DNA from: Thermocrispum agreste DSM 44070
GTDB taxonomy: Bacteria; Actinomycetota; Actinomycetes; Mycobacteriales; Pseudonocardiaceae
Assembly (NCBI RefSeq): GCF_000427905.1
Contig: NZ_KE386603.1
Location: 491,332-555,331, forward strand
DNA length: 64,000 bases
Direction of reading: 5' to 3'
Part shown: in pieces, positions 45,126 to 58,318 of the stretch
How the letters are laid out: each line of letters begins with the position of its first letter
Numbering within the stretch: the stretch's first letter is position 1
Position numbers and translations under genes: made by a program
Notes under the pieces: generated by a model
What the model saw: the letters and a program-made list of their open reading frames with translations, nothing else
The model's database searches: none
What the model was told of the DNA's origin: nothing

Positions 45126-46352
45126 TCACGCCACCTGCAGGTCCTTCGCCGTGAGCAGGTCGCGCACCCCGGTGGCCGCGACGCGGCCGGCCCGTGCCGC
45201 TCCGATGGTGCTGGCCGATGGTCCGTAGCCGACGAGGAACAGCCGTGGCTCGCGCACCGCTCGCGTGTTCACCACCGCGATCCCGCCCGCCGGTTCGCGC
45301 AGCTTGAGCGGAGCCAGGTGATCGACGGCGGGCCGGAAGCCGGTCGCCCACAGGATCACGTCGGCACGGACGAACCGCCCGTCGTCCCACGCCACGCCGT
45401 CCGGGGTGATCCGGTCGAACATCGGCAGCCGGTCGAGAGCGCCGCGCTTCCGCGCCGCCTCCACCTCGGGGGTCAGGCCGAGCCCGGTGTAGCTGACCAC
45501 GCTGCGCGGTGGGCCGCCGCGAGCGGTGTTGGCCGCGACGGCCGCCTCCACCCGCCGGCCCCACTCCTCGGTGAACGCCCCGGCGGCACGGAACTCCGGC
45601 GGCCGCCTTGTCACCCACGTGGTGGTCGTGACCTGGGAGATCTCCGCCAGCTGCTGGGTGGCCGACGCGCCGCCGCCGACCACGACGACATGCTTGCCCG
45701 CGAAGGCGTCCGCACCGGGGTAGGCGGAGCTGTGCAGCTGCCATCCGCGGAACGTCTCCCGGCCGGGGTAGTAAGGAACGAACGGTTTGTCCCATGTGCC
45801 GGTGGCGTTCACCACGGTGTGGGCCAGCCACACCTCGGCGGAGGATTCGACGACGAGGCGGTCGCCCGAGTCGCGAACCGCGGCGACGTGGACCGGACGT
45901 CGCACGTTGAGCTGGAAGGTCCGCTCGTAGCGGGCGAAGTACTCGGAGACCACTTCGGCAGCGGGGCGCGAGGTGTCCTGCTCGCCGAGCGGCATGCCGG
46001 GCAGGTCGTGCACCCGATGGGCGGTGGACAGGGTCAGCGACGGCCAGCGGAACTGCCAGGCGCCGCCCGCGGCGGGGGAGTGATCGAGCACCACGTACTC
46101 GATGCCGAACTTGCGCAGGAAATAGGCGGTGGACAGCCCGGCCTGCCCGCCGCCGATCACCACGGTGTCGATCGGCGTGCCCGGCTGCGCTCCGCCGGCC
46201 GCCGGGTTCACCGGCGTGCCCGTCGCCCGGTCGAGCGGTCCGCTTGCTTGCCTGCTGCCCGGCGGGATCGCCCGGTCGAGCGGTTCACCTGCCTGACGGC
46301 CGGCCAGCTCGGTGCCGCCACCCCGGCCGAAGCCGTCGCGCTGAGTGCTCAC
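45126..46352 (-). CDS. FAD/NADPH-dependent flavoprotein monooxygenase
   Basis: About 408 aa. The FAD motif is IDTVVIGGGQAGLSTAYFL, the NADPH motif is VVVVGGGASATQQLAEI, and the class-B monooxygenase signature FxGxxxHxxxY appears as FRGWQLHSSAY. ATGFRP near the C-terminus is the usual FAD-closing motif. Substrate unknown. The start is uncertain: the FAD domain begins near codon 60, and the preceding sequence holds two copies of a PLDRA-type repeat (AGEPLDRAIPPGSRQ, ASGPLDRATGTP). GTG 46352 is a compromise, with GTG 46211 possible. The gene is inserted between prmC and sua5, which are adjacent in M. tuberculosis. Confidence 0.8.
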   Translation of the reverse strand: MSTQRDGFGRGGGTELAGRQAGEPLDRAIPPGSRQASGPLDRATGTPVNPAAGGAQPGTPIDTVVIGGGQAGLSTAYFLRKFGIEYVVLDHSPAAGGAWQFRWPSLTLSTAHRVHDLPGMPLGEQDTSRPAAEVVSEYFARYERTFQLNVRRPVHVAAVRDSGDRLVVESSAEVWLAHTVVNATGTWDKPFVPYYPGRETFRGWQLHSSAYPGADAFAGKHVVVVGGGASATQQLAEISQVTTTTWVTRRPPEFRAAGAFTEEWGRRVEAAVAANTARGGPPRSVVSYTGLGLTPEVEAARKRGALDRLPMFDRITPDGVAWDDGRFVRADVILWATGFRPAVDHLAPLKLREPAGGIAVVNTRAVREPRLFLVGYGPSASTIGAARAGRVAATGVRDLLTAKDLQVA

Positions 46353-46460
46353 ACCTGGTGCAACACCGTGTGACGTCGCCGTCTTCCGGGCGATCGGCGA
46401 CGTCACACCGGGCGCGGCGGCGGCGTGAGGGGCTTGGCGTGAGCAGGATCGCGGTCGGTC

Positions 46461-46466
46461 TAGGCT
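46461..46466 (+). promoter_or_regulatory. -10 box of the sua5 gene, leaderless arrangement
   Basis: TAGGCT is followed after seven bases by the GTG at 46474. It matches the prmC and murA arrangement. Confidence 0.5.
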
Positions 46467-46473
46467 CACCGGA

Positions 46474-47124
46474 GTGAGCCAGGTGTACGACTGCGCGATA
46501 CGTCAGCAGCGCGCCGACGGCATCGCGGCGGCGGCCGCCGCCGTCCGGTCCGCGCAGCTGGTGGTGCTGCCGACCGACACGGTCTACGGGATCGGCTGTG
46601 ACGCCTTCGACGGTGCCGCGGTGCGCTCGTTGCTGGCGGCCAAGCGGCGCGGTCCGGACATGCCCGTCGGTGTGCTCGTCGGCTCCTGGGAGACCGTCGA
46701 AGGCCTGGTGCTCAGCGTGCCGAAGCAGGCATACACGCTCATCGAGGCGTTCTGGCCGGGCGATCTGTCCATCGTGCTGCCGCACGCGCCGAGCCTGTCG
46801 TGGGACCTGGGCAACACCCGCGGCACGGTGATGCTGCGGATGCCGTTGCACCCGGTCGCGCTCGAGCTGCTGCGCGAGGTCGGCCCGATGGCGGTGAGCA
46901 GCGCCAACCGGTCCGGTGAGCGGCCCGCCACCACCGCGACGGAGGCCGTCGAGCAGTTCGGCGACGACGTCTCGGTCTACCTCGACGGTGGCCCGTCCGG
47001 CGATCCCGTCCCGTCCACCATCGTCGACCTGACCGGCGACGAACCGGTGGTGCTGCGCACCGGATCGGTCGGCGTGGACGCGGTGTCCGAAGCGCTCGGC
47101 ACCCAGGTGCAGGTCGCGGGTTGA
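46474..47124 (+). CDS. sua5: L-threonylcarbamoyladenylate synthase (Sua5/YrdC family)
   Basis: 216-aa enzyme making threonylcarbamoyl-AMP from threonine, bicarbonate and ATP, the first step of the t6A37 modification of ANN-reading tRNAs. The nucleotide-binding start is QLVVLPTDTVYGIGCDAFDG, the basic helix LLAAKRRGPDMP, and the SxTx-type segment MAVSSANRSGERPATT. Lacks the C-terminal Sua5 domain, so it is the YrdC/TsaC-length form. It overlaps or abuts wecA at its 3' end. Confidence 0.93.
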   Translation: MSQVYDCAIRQQRADGIAAAAAAVRSAQLVVLPTDTVYGIGCDAFDGAAVRSLLAAKRRGPDMPVGVLVGSWETVEGLVLSVPKQAYTLIEAFWPGDLSIVLPHAPSLSWDLGNTRGTVMLRMPLHPVALELLREVGPMAVSSANRSGERPATTATEAVEQFGDDVSVYLDGGPSGDPVPSTIVDLTGDEPVVLRTGSVGVDAVSEALGTQVQVAG

Positions 47125-47129
47125 CGCCC

Positions 47130-48290
47130 ATGACGACGGTCACCGTTCCCATCCGCGAGTACGTGCTCGTGGGCTTGATCACCGCCGCGCTGACGTTCCT
47201 GCTCACCGGCGTGGCCAGGGCCTTCGCCATGCGGGTCGGCGCGATGGCCTATCCGCGCGCGCGGGACGTGCACGCCAAGCCCATGCCGTACATGGGCGGC
47301 CTGGCCATGTACGCGGGCGTGGTGGGCGGCATGTTCCTGGCTCACCAGCTGCCGGTGCTGCGGGCGTCGTTCGAGTACTCGCTCGACCCGATCGGCGTGC
47401 TGGTCGGCGGCGGGCTGATCGTGCTGATCGGCGCGCTGGACGACCGCTTCGACCTGGACGCGTGGACCAAGCTGGCCGGCCAGATCACCTGCGCCGGACT
47501 GCTGGTGCTGTTCGGTGTGCAGTGGAACGCGTTCTGGGTGCCGTGGGGCGGCACCGCGGGCGACTTCGGCAGCTACCTGATCCTGGACGAGAACCAGGGC
47601 AGCCTGCTGGTGGTGCTGCTGGTCGTCACCATGGTCAACGCGATGAACTTCGTCGACGGCCTGGACGGGCTGGCGGCGGGCCTCGGTTTCATCACCGCCG
47701 CGGCCATCTGCGCGTTCTCCCTCGGCCTGCTGGCCAAGCCGGAGAGCAACGTGGACAGCTACCCGCCCGCACTCATCGCCGCCACCCTGGCGGGCGCCTG
47801 CCTCGGCTTCCTACCGCACAACTTCCAGCCCGCCCGGCTGTTCATGGGCGACTCCGGATCGATGCTCATCGGGCTGATGCTGGCCGCGGCCAGCACGTCG
47901 GCTTCCGGCAGGCTTTCCCCGGAGCAGTACCAGGGCACCGACGTCGTCGCGCTGCTGTCGCCCGCCATCGTGGTGCTGGCCGTGCTGTTCATCCCCCTGC
48001 TGGATCTGGGCATGGCCATCATCCGCCGTACCCGGCGCGGGCTGAGCCTGATGCACGCCGACAAGATGCACCTGCACCACCGGCTGCTGCAGCTGGGCCA
48101 CTCGCACCGCAGGGCGGTGCTGCTGATCTACATGTGGGCGGGGTTGCTGGCCTTCGGCGCGGTGGCGCTGACGTTGTTCGACCCGGTGCTGGTCGCGTGG
48201 GTGTTCGTGGCGGGCCTGCTGGTGGCGGTGATCGTCTCGGCGGTGCCTAGACTCAACCCGCGAAGCCGAAGCGAGGGAGTGGGCGAGTGA
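47130..48290 (+). CDS. wecA: Undecaprenyl/decaprenyl-phosphate GlcNAc-1-phosphate transferase (WecA/MraY family)
   Basis: 386-aa polytopic membrane enzyme that moves GlcNAc-1-phosphate from UDP-GlcNAc to a polyprenyl phosphate, the start of linker or arabinogalactan-type glycans. Family motifs are LIGALDDRFDLD (metal-binding DD), NAMNFVDGLDGLAAG, LFMGDSGSMLIG and the sugar-specifying HLHHRLLQLG. ATG 47130 is preferred; a TTG at 47121 inside the sua5 stop is possible. Same position as Rv1302 in M. tuberculosis. The end overlaps the atpI GTG. Confidence 0.93.
   Translation: MTTVTVPIREYVLVGLITAALTFLLTGVARAFAMRVGAMAYPRARDVHAKPMPYMGGLAMYAGVVGGMFLAHQLPVLRASFEYSLDPIGVLVGGGLIVLIGALDDRFDLDAWTKLAGQITCAGLLVLFGVQWNAFWVPWGGTAGDFGSYLILDENQGSLLVVLLVVTMVNAMNFVDGLDGLAAGLGFITAAAICAFSLGLLAKPESNVDSYPPALIAATLAGACLGFLPHNFQPARLFMGDSGSMLIGLMLAAASTSASGRLSPEQYQGTDVVALLSPAIVVLAVLFIPLLDLGMAIIRRTRRGLSLMHADKMHLHHRLLQLGHSHRRAVLLIYMWAGLLAFGAVALTLFDPVLVAWVFVAGLLVAVIVSAVPRLNPRSRSEGVGE
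48248..48253 (+). promoter_or_regulatory. Possible -10 box for the atp operon
   Basis: TAGACT inside the last codons of wecA lies 33 nt before the atpI GTG (48287), with GCGAGGGAG between as ribosome site. It may add transcription to the ATP synthase run. Confidence 0.35.
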
Positions 48291-48763
48291 GCGAGGACGG
48301 CGCGACCGACAAGGCCACCGACGAGATCACCGAGGCGGCCGCGCAGGTGCCCAAGACGCACGCCGATTCGGTGCGGAAGCTGGCCGACGCCATGCTGCGC
48401 ACCGCCGTGTGGCCGTCGGTGGGCGTGGTGGCCGCCGGCGCGCTCGTGGCCTGGCTGGCCGTCGGCCTGCCCGGCGTGTGGGGCGCGCTGCTCGGCGGAG
48501 CGATCGCGGTCGCGTCGTCGCTGCTCACCCTGGTGCTGATGAAGCAGTCCGCCGAGCTGCCGCCGCAGGTTGTGATGGCCGTCGCACTTGGCGGTTACGT
48601 AGTGAAGCTCGTCGCACTGCTGATCGTGGCCATCACCCTCAAGGGTGTTGCGTGGCTGCACCCGACGTCACTCGCGCTGACCCTGATCGCCGCCGTGGTG
48701 GTGTGGACCGGTGCCGAGGTGGTGGCCTTCCGGAGGACGAAAATCCCCACGTTGATCGTGTGA
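48287..48763 (+). CDS. ATP synthase-associated protein I (AtpI-like)
   Basis: 158-aa membrane protein with an acidic N-terminus and four hydrophobic segments, in the position of Rv1303 between wecA and atpB. AtpI-type proteins assist c-ring assembly or ion supply; sequence similarity is weak by nature, so the call rests on topology and synteny. The GTG lies in the wecA stop. A 209-bp gap before atpB holds no further gene. Confidence 0.8.
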   Translation: MSEDGATDKATDEITEAAAQVPKTHADSVRKLADAMLRTAVWPSVGVVAAGALVAWLAVGLPGVWGALLGGAIAVASSLLTLVLMKQSAELPPQVVMAVALGGYVVKLVALLIVAITLKGVAWLHPTSLALTLIAAVVVWTGAEVVAFRRTKIPTLIV

Positions 48764-48972
48764 CGCGGGGTCACGCGGCGGGAAAAGAGTACGCCCGTAC
48801 GGCGGGCGAAACCGCAGCTGATAAGGTCGCGCTCACCGGGCGGAGTTGCCAGGCAAGGTGCGGTTCACCCTCGGTCAAGGCCACCCGGACAGGTCAGGTA
48901 CGTTAACCGCAGATCACGACGATTCCCCCGTCGGCGTGAAGCCGGCTGGGAGAACCGGAAGGAGCCCGTGCG

Positions 48973-49752
48973 TTGGACGCACAGGTACTGGCACAGGAAG
49001 ACTTCGTCCCGCCGGGTGTGGCGGACTTCTTCCTCCCGCCGATTTTCGGCGGCGTGGACAAGGCGATGGTGCTGCTGGTGCTGTCGGTGCTGATCATCTC
49101 GGTCTTCTTCGTGGTGGCAGCCCGGCGCATGCAGGTCGTCCCGAGCCGCTTCCAGTTCATCGCCGAGTCGATCTACAACTTCCCGCGCAACAACATCGCG
49201 CGTGAGCAGCTCGGGTCGGAGCACTTCCGCCCGTTCATCCCGTTCTTCGTGGCGCTGTTCACCTTCATCCTGGTGAACAACCTGTACGGGATCATCCCCT
49301 TCATCCAGTTCCCGACGATGTCGCACATCGCCTTCCCGCTGGCGATCTCCGTGCTGATCGTCTACCCGATGTGGAACATCGTCGGCATTCGCAAGCACGG
49401 GTTCGTCGGGCACTTCAAGCACCAGCTGATGCCGCCAGGGGCGCCGACGCTGGTCTACTTCCTGCTGGTGCCCATCGAGCTGTTCATCAAGTTCTTCATG
49501 AACCCGCTCACGCTGGCGATCCGTGTGTTCGCCGCGATGTTCGCGGGCCACTTGCTGCTGTTGGTGTTCACCCTCGGCGGCGAGTACCTGTTGCTGGAAG
49601 CCGCTCCGGCGCTCAAGCCGGTGTCGCTGATGTCATGGGCGGCGGTGATCGCCCTGACCTTCCTGGAGGCGCTGATCCAGGTCATCCAGGCGTACATCTT
49701 CGCGCTGCTGGCGGCCAGCTACGTCGGCCAGGCACTTGCCGAGGAGCACTGA
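48973..49752 (+). CDS. atpB: F1Fo ATP synthase subunit a
   Basis: 259-aa Fo subunit forming the two proton half-channels next to the c-ring. The essential Arg is R184 in LTLAIRVFAAMFAGHLL, and the C-terminal helix LIQVIQAYIFALLAASYVG supplies channel residues. The TTG start is chosen because AAGGAG lies 8 nt upstream and no other start fits. First structural gene of the atp operon. Confidence 0.97.
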   Translation: MDAQVLAQEDFVPPGVADFFLPPIFGGVDKAMVLLVLSVLIISVFFVVAARRMQVVPSRFQFIAESIYNFPRNNIAREQLGSEHFRPFIPFFVALFTFILVNNLYGIIPFIQFPTMSHIAFPLAISVLIVYPMWNIVGIRKHGFVGHFKHQLMPPGAPTLVYFLLVPIELFIKFFMNPLTLAIRVFAAMFAGHLLLLVFTLGGEYLLLEAAPALKPVSLMSWAAVIALTFLEALIQVIQAYIFALLAASYVGQALAEEH

Positions 49753-49838
49753 GGAACACCGACCACCGAGACCAGGTAAGCAACCGCAAAGCCTGACGAT
49801 CCGCAGACACGCGGACCGATTGGAAAGGGAAACATCAA

Positions 49839-50093
49839 GTGAGCACCGCAATGGTTCTGGCACAGGGTGCCCAGGAGGCTGTCGACATCAACCCGGGTCT
49901 CGCCGCGATCGGCTACGGCCTCGCCGCGATCGGCTCAGCGCTCGGTGTGGGTCTGATCTGGTCGTCCGTCATCTCGGGCACCGCGCGTCAGCCGGAGGCC
50001 CAGGGCAAGCTGATGGGTATCGCGTGGCAGACGTTCGCCCTCGTCGAGGTTCTCGCGCTGATCGGCTTCGTGCTGTTCTTCATGGCCGGTTGA
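49839..50093 (+). CDS. atpE: F1Fo ATP synthase subunit c
   Basis: 84-aa hairpin of two membrane helices forming the rotor ring. Proton-binding Glu70 lies in [12 protein letters not shown]; the polar loop is ARQPE (49-53). This helix-2 region is the diarylquinoline (bedaquiline) target in mycobacteria. GTG follows GGAAAGGG. 86 bp after atpB. Confidence 0.97.
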   Translation: MSTAMVLAQGAQEAVDINPGLAAIGYGLAAIGSALGVGLIWSSVISGTARQPEAQGKLMGIAWQTFALVEVLALIGFVLFFMAG

Positions 50094-50128
50094 TCCCGGT
50101 CGCCGACTCGATCCCGTTGGAGTTGTAG

Positions 50129-50671
50129 ATGACGACGGCAATCCTCCTGGCCGCCGCCGAGGAGCACAACCCGGTATTCCCGAAGCCCGCCGAGATCGTG
50201 CTCGGCCTGATCGCGTTCGGGATCCTGGTGTTCGTCCTGTGGAAGTTCGCGGTCCCGAAGTTCGAAGAGGCCTACGCCAAGCGGACCGAGGAGATCGAGG
50301 GCGGGATCCGCAAGGCCGAGCAGGCGCAGGCGGAAGCCGAGCGGGCGCGTCAGCAGTACACCGCACAGCTGGCCGAGGCGCACAGCGAAGCCGCCAAGAT
50401 CCGCGACGACGCCCGGCTGGAGGCGGAGCGGATCCGCGAGGAAGCGCGGGCCGAGGCCCAGGCCGAGGCGGAGCGCATCGTCGCGGCAGGCAAGGCCCAG
50501 CTGGAGGCCCAGCGCCAGCAGGTGATCGCCGAGCTGCGCGCCGAGTACGGCCGCAACGCTGTCGAGCTGGCGAGCCGCATCGTCGGTGAGGCGCTCGAGG
50601 ACGAAACCCGCAGGCGCCGGACCGTCGAGCGGTTCCTGGCGGAGCTGGATGCTCAGGGAGCGAGGAACTAG
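50129..50671 (+). CDS. atpF: F1Fo ATP synthase subunit b
   Basis: 180-aa peripheral stalk subunit: one transmembrane helix (about residues 22-42), then a long charged coiled-coil (RKAEQAQAEAERARQQY through RIVAAGKAQLEAQRQQ) that holds the F1 head. The stop is followed directly by the atpH GTG. Confidence 0.96.
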   Translation: MTTAILLAAAEEHNPVFPKPAEIVLGLIAFGILVFVLWKFAVPKFEEAYAKRTEEIEGGIRKAEQAQAEAERARQQYTAQLAEAHSEAAKIRDDARLEAERIREEARAEAQAEAERIVAAGKAQLEAQRQQVIAELRAEYGRNAVELASRIVGEALEDETRRRRTVERFLAELDAQGARN

Positions 50672-51505
50672 GTGACTGCCGCACCATCCATGCACGCCGC
50701 CAGCCGCGAGGCGCTGGCCGCCGCCGAGCACCGGTTGGACGGGGTGCTGAGCGGATCCGATGCCGACGCGAAGACGGTCGGCGCCGAGCTGGCCGCCTTC
50801 GCGCAGGTGCTGCGCAGGGAGGTGTCGCTGCGCCGCGCGCTGGCCGACCCGTCGGCCGCAGAGGCGGCCCGCGTCGGGCTGGTGCGCAACCTGGTCGGCG
50901 CCAAGCTCAGCGCGGCGACGGTGCAGGTGCTCGAGACGGTGGCGGAAAGCCGCTGGTCCAACCCGCGTGAGCTGGCCGGCGGGGTGCGCACGCTGGCCGC
51001 CGATGCGCTGCTGGCGGCCGCCGAGGCCGACGGCAAGCTCGACACCGTCGAGTCGGAGCTGTTCGCCACCGCCCGGCTGCTCGACCGGACCCCCGAGCTC
51101 GAGCAGGCACTCGGCGACCCCGCCGCGCCCGCCGAGGCCAAGCGGCAACTCGTCGACTCCGTCTTCGGCGGCAAGGTCTCCCCGCTGACGCTGTCGCTGA
51201 TCGAGCAGGTCGTGGCCGACCCGGCCGGCCGTTCCGTGGCGCACGGGCTGGACGGCATCGCCGAACTGGCCGCCAAGCGGCGCGAGCGGTCGGTGGCGCA
51301 CGTCACGACGGCCGTGCCGCTGACCGACGACGAACGCAACCAGCTGGCGGACAAGCTGGAACGGATCTACGGGCGCCCGATCGCGGTGCACGTCGAGGTC
51401 CAGCCGAACGTGCTGGGCGGCATCGTGGTCAAGGTCGGTGACGAGGTCATCGACGGCAGCGCGGCGGGCCGCATCGCGGCGCTGCGCGGTCAGCTGGCCG
51501 GCTAG
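50672..51505 (+). CDS. atpH: F1Fo ATP synthase subunit delta
   Basis: 277-aa delta subunit linking the stalk to F1. The C-terminal sandwich contains ADKLERIYGRPIAVHVEV and GGIVVKVGDEVIDGS, typical of delta. Longer than the E. coli protein (177 aa) because of an N-terminal helical extension, but without the b-like membrane domain that mycobacterial AtpH carries; here subunit b is separate and full length. GTG start abuts atpF. Confidence 0.95.
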   Translation: MTAAPSMHAASREALAAAEHRLDGVLSGSDADAKTVGAELAAFAQVLRREVSLRRALADPSAAEAARVGLVRNLVGAKLSAATVQVLETVAESRWSNPRELAGGVRTLAADALLAAAEADGKLDTVESELFATARLLDRTPELEQALGDPAAPAEAKRQLVDSVFGGKVSPLTLSLIEQVVADPAGRSVAHGLDGIAELAAKRRERSVAHVTTAVPLTDDERNQLADKLERIYGRPIAVHVEVQPNVLGGIVVKVGDEVIDGSAAGRIAALRGQLAG

Positions 51506-51558
51506 CGGCAACACGAACTTTGTCAGTGGATACGAGATAGTGAGAGCGGGAAACTTTC

Positions 51559-53196
<1,638 letters not shown>

Positions 53197-53249
53197 TGAC
53201 GGTGATGTGCGGAGCATCGACGGTGCGGCGCGTTAGGACGGTGAGCTAG

Positions 53250-55638
<2,389 letters not shown>

Positions 55639-55705
55639 GGCTCGAGGTTCACGCCGCACCAAGTACACTCGGCCACTCCGGCCGGACGAGTTGCGAGGAG
55701 TTGCA

Positions 55706-56074
55706 GTGGCGGAGATGACCGTCGAGCTGGTCGCCGTGGAGCGGCGGCTGTGGTCGGGCAAGGCGAACTTCGTCGTGGCCCAGACCACGGAGGGCGAGAT
55801 CGGTATCCTGCCCGGCCACCAGCCCATGTTCGGCCAGCTGGTGGAAGGCGGCGTGGTGTCCATCACCACCACCGACGGCGAGCACGTGGGCGCCGCGGTG
55901 CACGGCGGTTTCTTGTCCGTGACCGCCGACGCGGTCCGCGTGCTGGCGGAGTCGGCCGAGCTGGGTGAGGAGATCGACGTCGAGCAGGCGCGGCAGCAGC
56001 TCAGCTCTGCCGAGGACGAAACGGAAAGGGCCAAAGCCCAAGCGCGATTGCGCGCTGCTGGGCAGAAGGCCTGA
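55706..56074 (+). CDS. atpC: F1Fo ATP synthase subunit epsilon
   Basis: 122-aa rotor subunit. The N-terminal beta-sandwich ([36 protein letters not shown]) is followed by a C-terminal helical hairpin ([20 protein letters not shown]). GTG at 55706 has GAGGAG 5 nt upstream. Last gene of the atp operon. Confidence 0.96.
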   Translation: MAEMTVELVAVERRLWSGKANFVVAQTTEGEIGILPGHQPMFGQLVEGGVVSITTTDGEHVGAAVHGGFLSVTADAVRVLAESAELGEEIDVEQARQQLSSAEDETERAKAQARLRAAGQKA

Positions 56075-56097
56075 GCGGACAGCGGGGCGAGGTGGTC

Positions 56098-56541
56098 GTG
56101 AGCATCACAACGGTGGTCATCGGTCTCCTCGCCCTGATCGGCGTCGTCGTCTGCTGGGGTGCATGGCGCTGGCGCAACGTGCGCCGCAACGGTGGCATCA
56201 CGGTGGCGTTGCGCTGGCGCACGGGTCGGCGCGGCGGTGAGATCGCGGGCTGGCACCTGGGTATCGGCCGGTACCGGGGCGAGCAGTTCCTGTGGTTCCG
56301 GGTGCTGAGCCTGCGCAACGGCCCGGACCGGGTGCTCAGTCGCGCCGATCTGCACATCACCGAACGGCGCGAGCCGTCGCGGGAGGAGCAGTACACGCTG
56401 CCGGTCGGCGCGAAGGTGCTGCTCTGCACGTCGTCCGCTGGCCCGGACATCGAGATCGCGATGGACCCGGGGGCGCTCACCGGCTTCTTGTCCTGGCTGG
56501 AGTCGGCGCCCCCGGGGCACCAGGTCCCGCGCGCTTCCTGA
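56098..56541 (+). CDS. DUF2550 membrane protein
   Basis: 147-aa protein with one N-terminal transmembrane helix (VVIGLLALIGVVVCWGAW) and a compact basic beta-rich domain (GEIAGWHLGIGRYRGEQFLW). It matches the DUF2550 family and occupies the place of Rv1312 just after atpC in M. tuberculosis. Function unknown. GTG at 56098 fits GCGAGG spacing; GTG 56092 is an alternative. Convergent with pduO, 30 bp apart. Confidence 0.88.
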   Translation: MSITTVVIGLLALIGVVVCWGAWRWRNVRRNGGITVALRWRTGRRGGEIAGWHLGIGRYRGEQFLWFRVLSLRNGPDRVLSRADLHITERREPSREEQYTLPVGAKVLLCTSSAGPDIEIAMDPGALTGFLSWLESAPPGHQVPRAS

Positions 56542-56571
56542 CGGCGCCGGGGCCTGTCGTGTTTCCTGGGG

Positions 56572-57141
56572 CTACTTGCCGCCCGGCTGCCAGAGCACGT
56601 CGCCGTCCGGGTTGGCCACCCTGGCCAGGATGAACAGCAGGTCGGACAGCCGGTTCAGGTAGCGGATGGCCAGCGGGTTGGTGGTGTCCTGCTCGGCTTC
56701 CCACAACTGCCATGCCGAGCGTTCCGCCCGGCGTGCCGTGGTCCTGGCCTGGTGCAGCAGCGCCGCGCCCGGGGTCCCGCCGGGCAGGATGAACGAGGTG
56801 AGCTTGCCGAGCCGTTCGTTGAACTCGTCGCACCACCGCTCCAGCCGCTCGATGTAGCTGTCGGTGATGCGCAGCGGCGGGTGCTTGGGGTTGGCCACGA
56901 CCGGAGTGCACAGGTCGGCGCCGACGTCGAACAGATCGTTCTGCACGCGCTTGAGCACGGCCACGACGTCGTCGGGCAGCCGGCCGATGGCCAGCGCGAC
57001 CCCGATGGCCGAGTTCGTTTCGTCCACGTCGGCGTAGGCGCCGATGCGCGGGGACGATTTCGGCACGCGGGTGCCGTCTCCGAGTGCCGTGGTGCCGTTG
57101 TCGCCGACGCGGGTGTACACCCGGTTGATCCTCACTGCCAT
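56572..57141 (-). CDS. Cob(I)alamin adenosyltransferase, PduO type
   Basis: Adds the adenosyl group of ATP to cob(I)alamin to make coenzyme B12; 189 aa. ATP-binding VYTRVGDNGTTALGDGTRV at the N-terminus, SFILPGGTPGAALLHQARTTARRAE with the catalytic Arg region, and IRYLNRLSDLLFILAR at the C-terminus are classic PduO/MMAB motifs. A TAGGGT -10-like hexamer (57148-57153) lies 6 nt before the ATG, so the mRNA may be leaderless. Same locus as Rv1314c. Confidence 0.95.
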   Translation of the reverse strand: MAVRINRVYTRVGDNGTTALGDGTRVPKSSPRIGAYADVDETNSAIGVALAIGRLPDDVVAVLKRVQNDLFDVGADLCTPVVANPKHPPLRITDSYIERLERWCDEFNERLGKLTSFILPGGTPGAALLHQARTTARRAERSAWQLWEAEQDTTNPLAIRYLNRLSDLLFILARVANPDGDVLWQPGGK

Positions 57142-57331
57142 GCATCGACCCTAGCCGGATCGCGGCCCGGCACACCCGGGCTGCGACATAACACACTGCG
57201 GCGCATTCGTTCCCAGTGATCGGCCGTCTGCGCAGGTCACCGGCATAGTGGGAAAATCGTGCCCTTGCATTGGCGGCAGCTTGTGCGAAGGTCACCAGCG
57301 TCGAGCTGGACCACGCGAGGGGGAGCTGCTC

Positions 57332-58270
57332 ATGACTGTCCGCCGTAAGATCGCTTCGACGTGCGCCGCCCTGACGGTCGCGGTCGCCGTGATCGCGGGG
57401 ATCGCGGTGGCTGCCTGGCTGCCGTCCGCTTCGGCCGCGCAGTGGCCGCTGGCGCGGGAGGGGCATCGTGGCCCCAACGTCACCACGGTGCAGTACCTGG
57501 TGACTGCGCACGGGCATCCGACCGATCCCGACGGCGTGTTCGGGCCGAACACCGCGGCCGCGGTGCGGGCGTTCCAGCAAGCCAAGGGGCTCGGCGTCGA
57601 CGGCATCGTCGGTGACGAGACCTGGCCCGCGCTGGTGATCGAGGTCGCCGAGGGCGCGAACGCGCCTGCCGCGGTCAACGCGGCGAAGGTGCAGCTGAAC
57701 AAGCACGGTGCCCAGTTCGCTCTGGACGGTGTCTTCGACGCCGCGATGGCCGATGCGGTGCGCTCCTTCCAGTCCGAGCACGGCTTGCCGGCCACCGGTA
57801 CCGTCGACACCGCGACCTGGCGGGCCTTGGTGTCGACGTCCTCGATCGACTACTCGTTGCCGGTCGCCAGGGACACGCTGCCGCGCAGCGAGTACGACGA
57901 CCCGCACCACGACTACCCAGCGATCGACCTGCCGGTCGCCGAGGGCACGCCGGTTCTGGCGATCAGGGGCGGGGAAGCGACCCCGGTCAACGACAGCAGC
58001 TGCGGCTACGGCGTGGTCATCCAGGCCACCGACGGCGGCCGCTACAGCTACTGCCACTTCCGCCAGCCCGCCCTGGTGAGCGGCGCGGTCACTACCGGGC
58101 AGCACATCGGGTACTCCGGCAACACAGGCAACTCCACCGGACCGCACCTGCACGTCGGCATCCGCCGCAACGGGGTGTCGGTGTGCCCGCAGCCGCTGCT
58201 GCTGGCGATCTACGACGGCGTGACCCCGCCGTCGATCGCCGAGCTGCCGACCAGCGGGTGCACGTACTGA
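57332..58270 (+). CDS. Secreted M23 peptidase with two peptidoglycan-binding domains
   Basis: 312 aa. A signal peptide (to about residue 38, LPSASAAQ) is followed by two PG_binding_1 domains (about 40-105, GPNVTTVQYLVTAHG and FGPNTAAAVRAFQQAKGLGV; about 108-168, FDAAMADAVRSFQSEHGLPA) and an M23 endopeptidase domain. Zinc motifs are HHDYPAIDLP (HxxxD type) and GPHLHVGI (HxH). Probably cleaves peptidoglycan cross-bridges. ATG at 57332 follows GAGGGGGAG. It lies between pduO and murA, which are neighbours in mycobacteria, next to the peptidoglycan precursor enzyme. Confidence 0.92.
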   Translation: MTVRRKIASTCAALTVAVAVIAGIAVAAWLPSASAAQWPLAREGHRGPNVTTVQYLVTAHGHPTDPDGVFGPNTAAAVRAFQQAKGLGVDGIVGDETWPALVIEVAEGANAPAAVNAAKVQLNKHGAQFALDGVFDAAMADAVRSFQSEHGLPATGTVDTATWRALVSTSSIDYSLPVARDTLPRSEYDDPHHDYPAIDLPVAEGTPVLAIRGGEATPVNDSSCGYGVVIQATDGGRYSYCHFRQPALVSGAVTTGQHIGYSGNTGNSTGPHLHVGIRRNGVSVCPQPLLLAIYDGVTPPSIAELPTSGCTY

Positions 58271-58306
58271 CCGTGCCCCGTTGCGCGGTCACCGGTGCGC
58301 TCCCGG

Positions 58307-58312
58307 CATGAT
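58307..58312 (+). promoter_or_regulatory. -10 box of murA, leaderless arrangement
   Basis: CATGAT is followed after six bases by the murA GTG (58319), with no ribosome site between. TTGCGC at 58281 is a possible but poorly spaced -35. Confidence 0.4.
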
Positions 58313-58318
58313 GGCCTC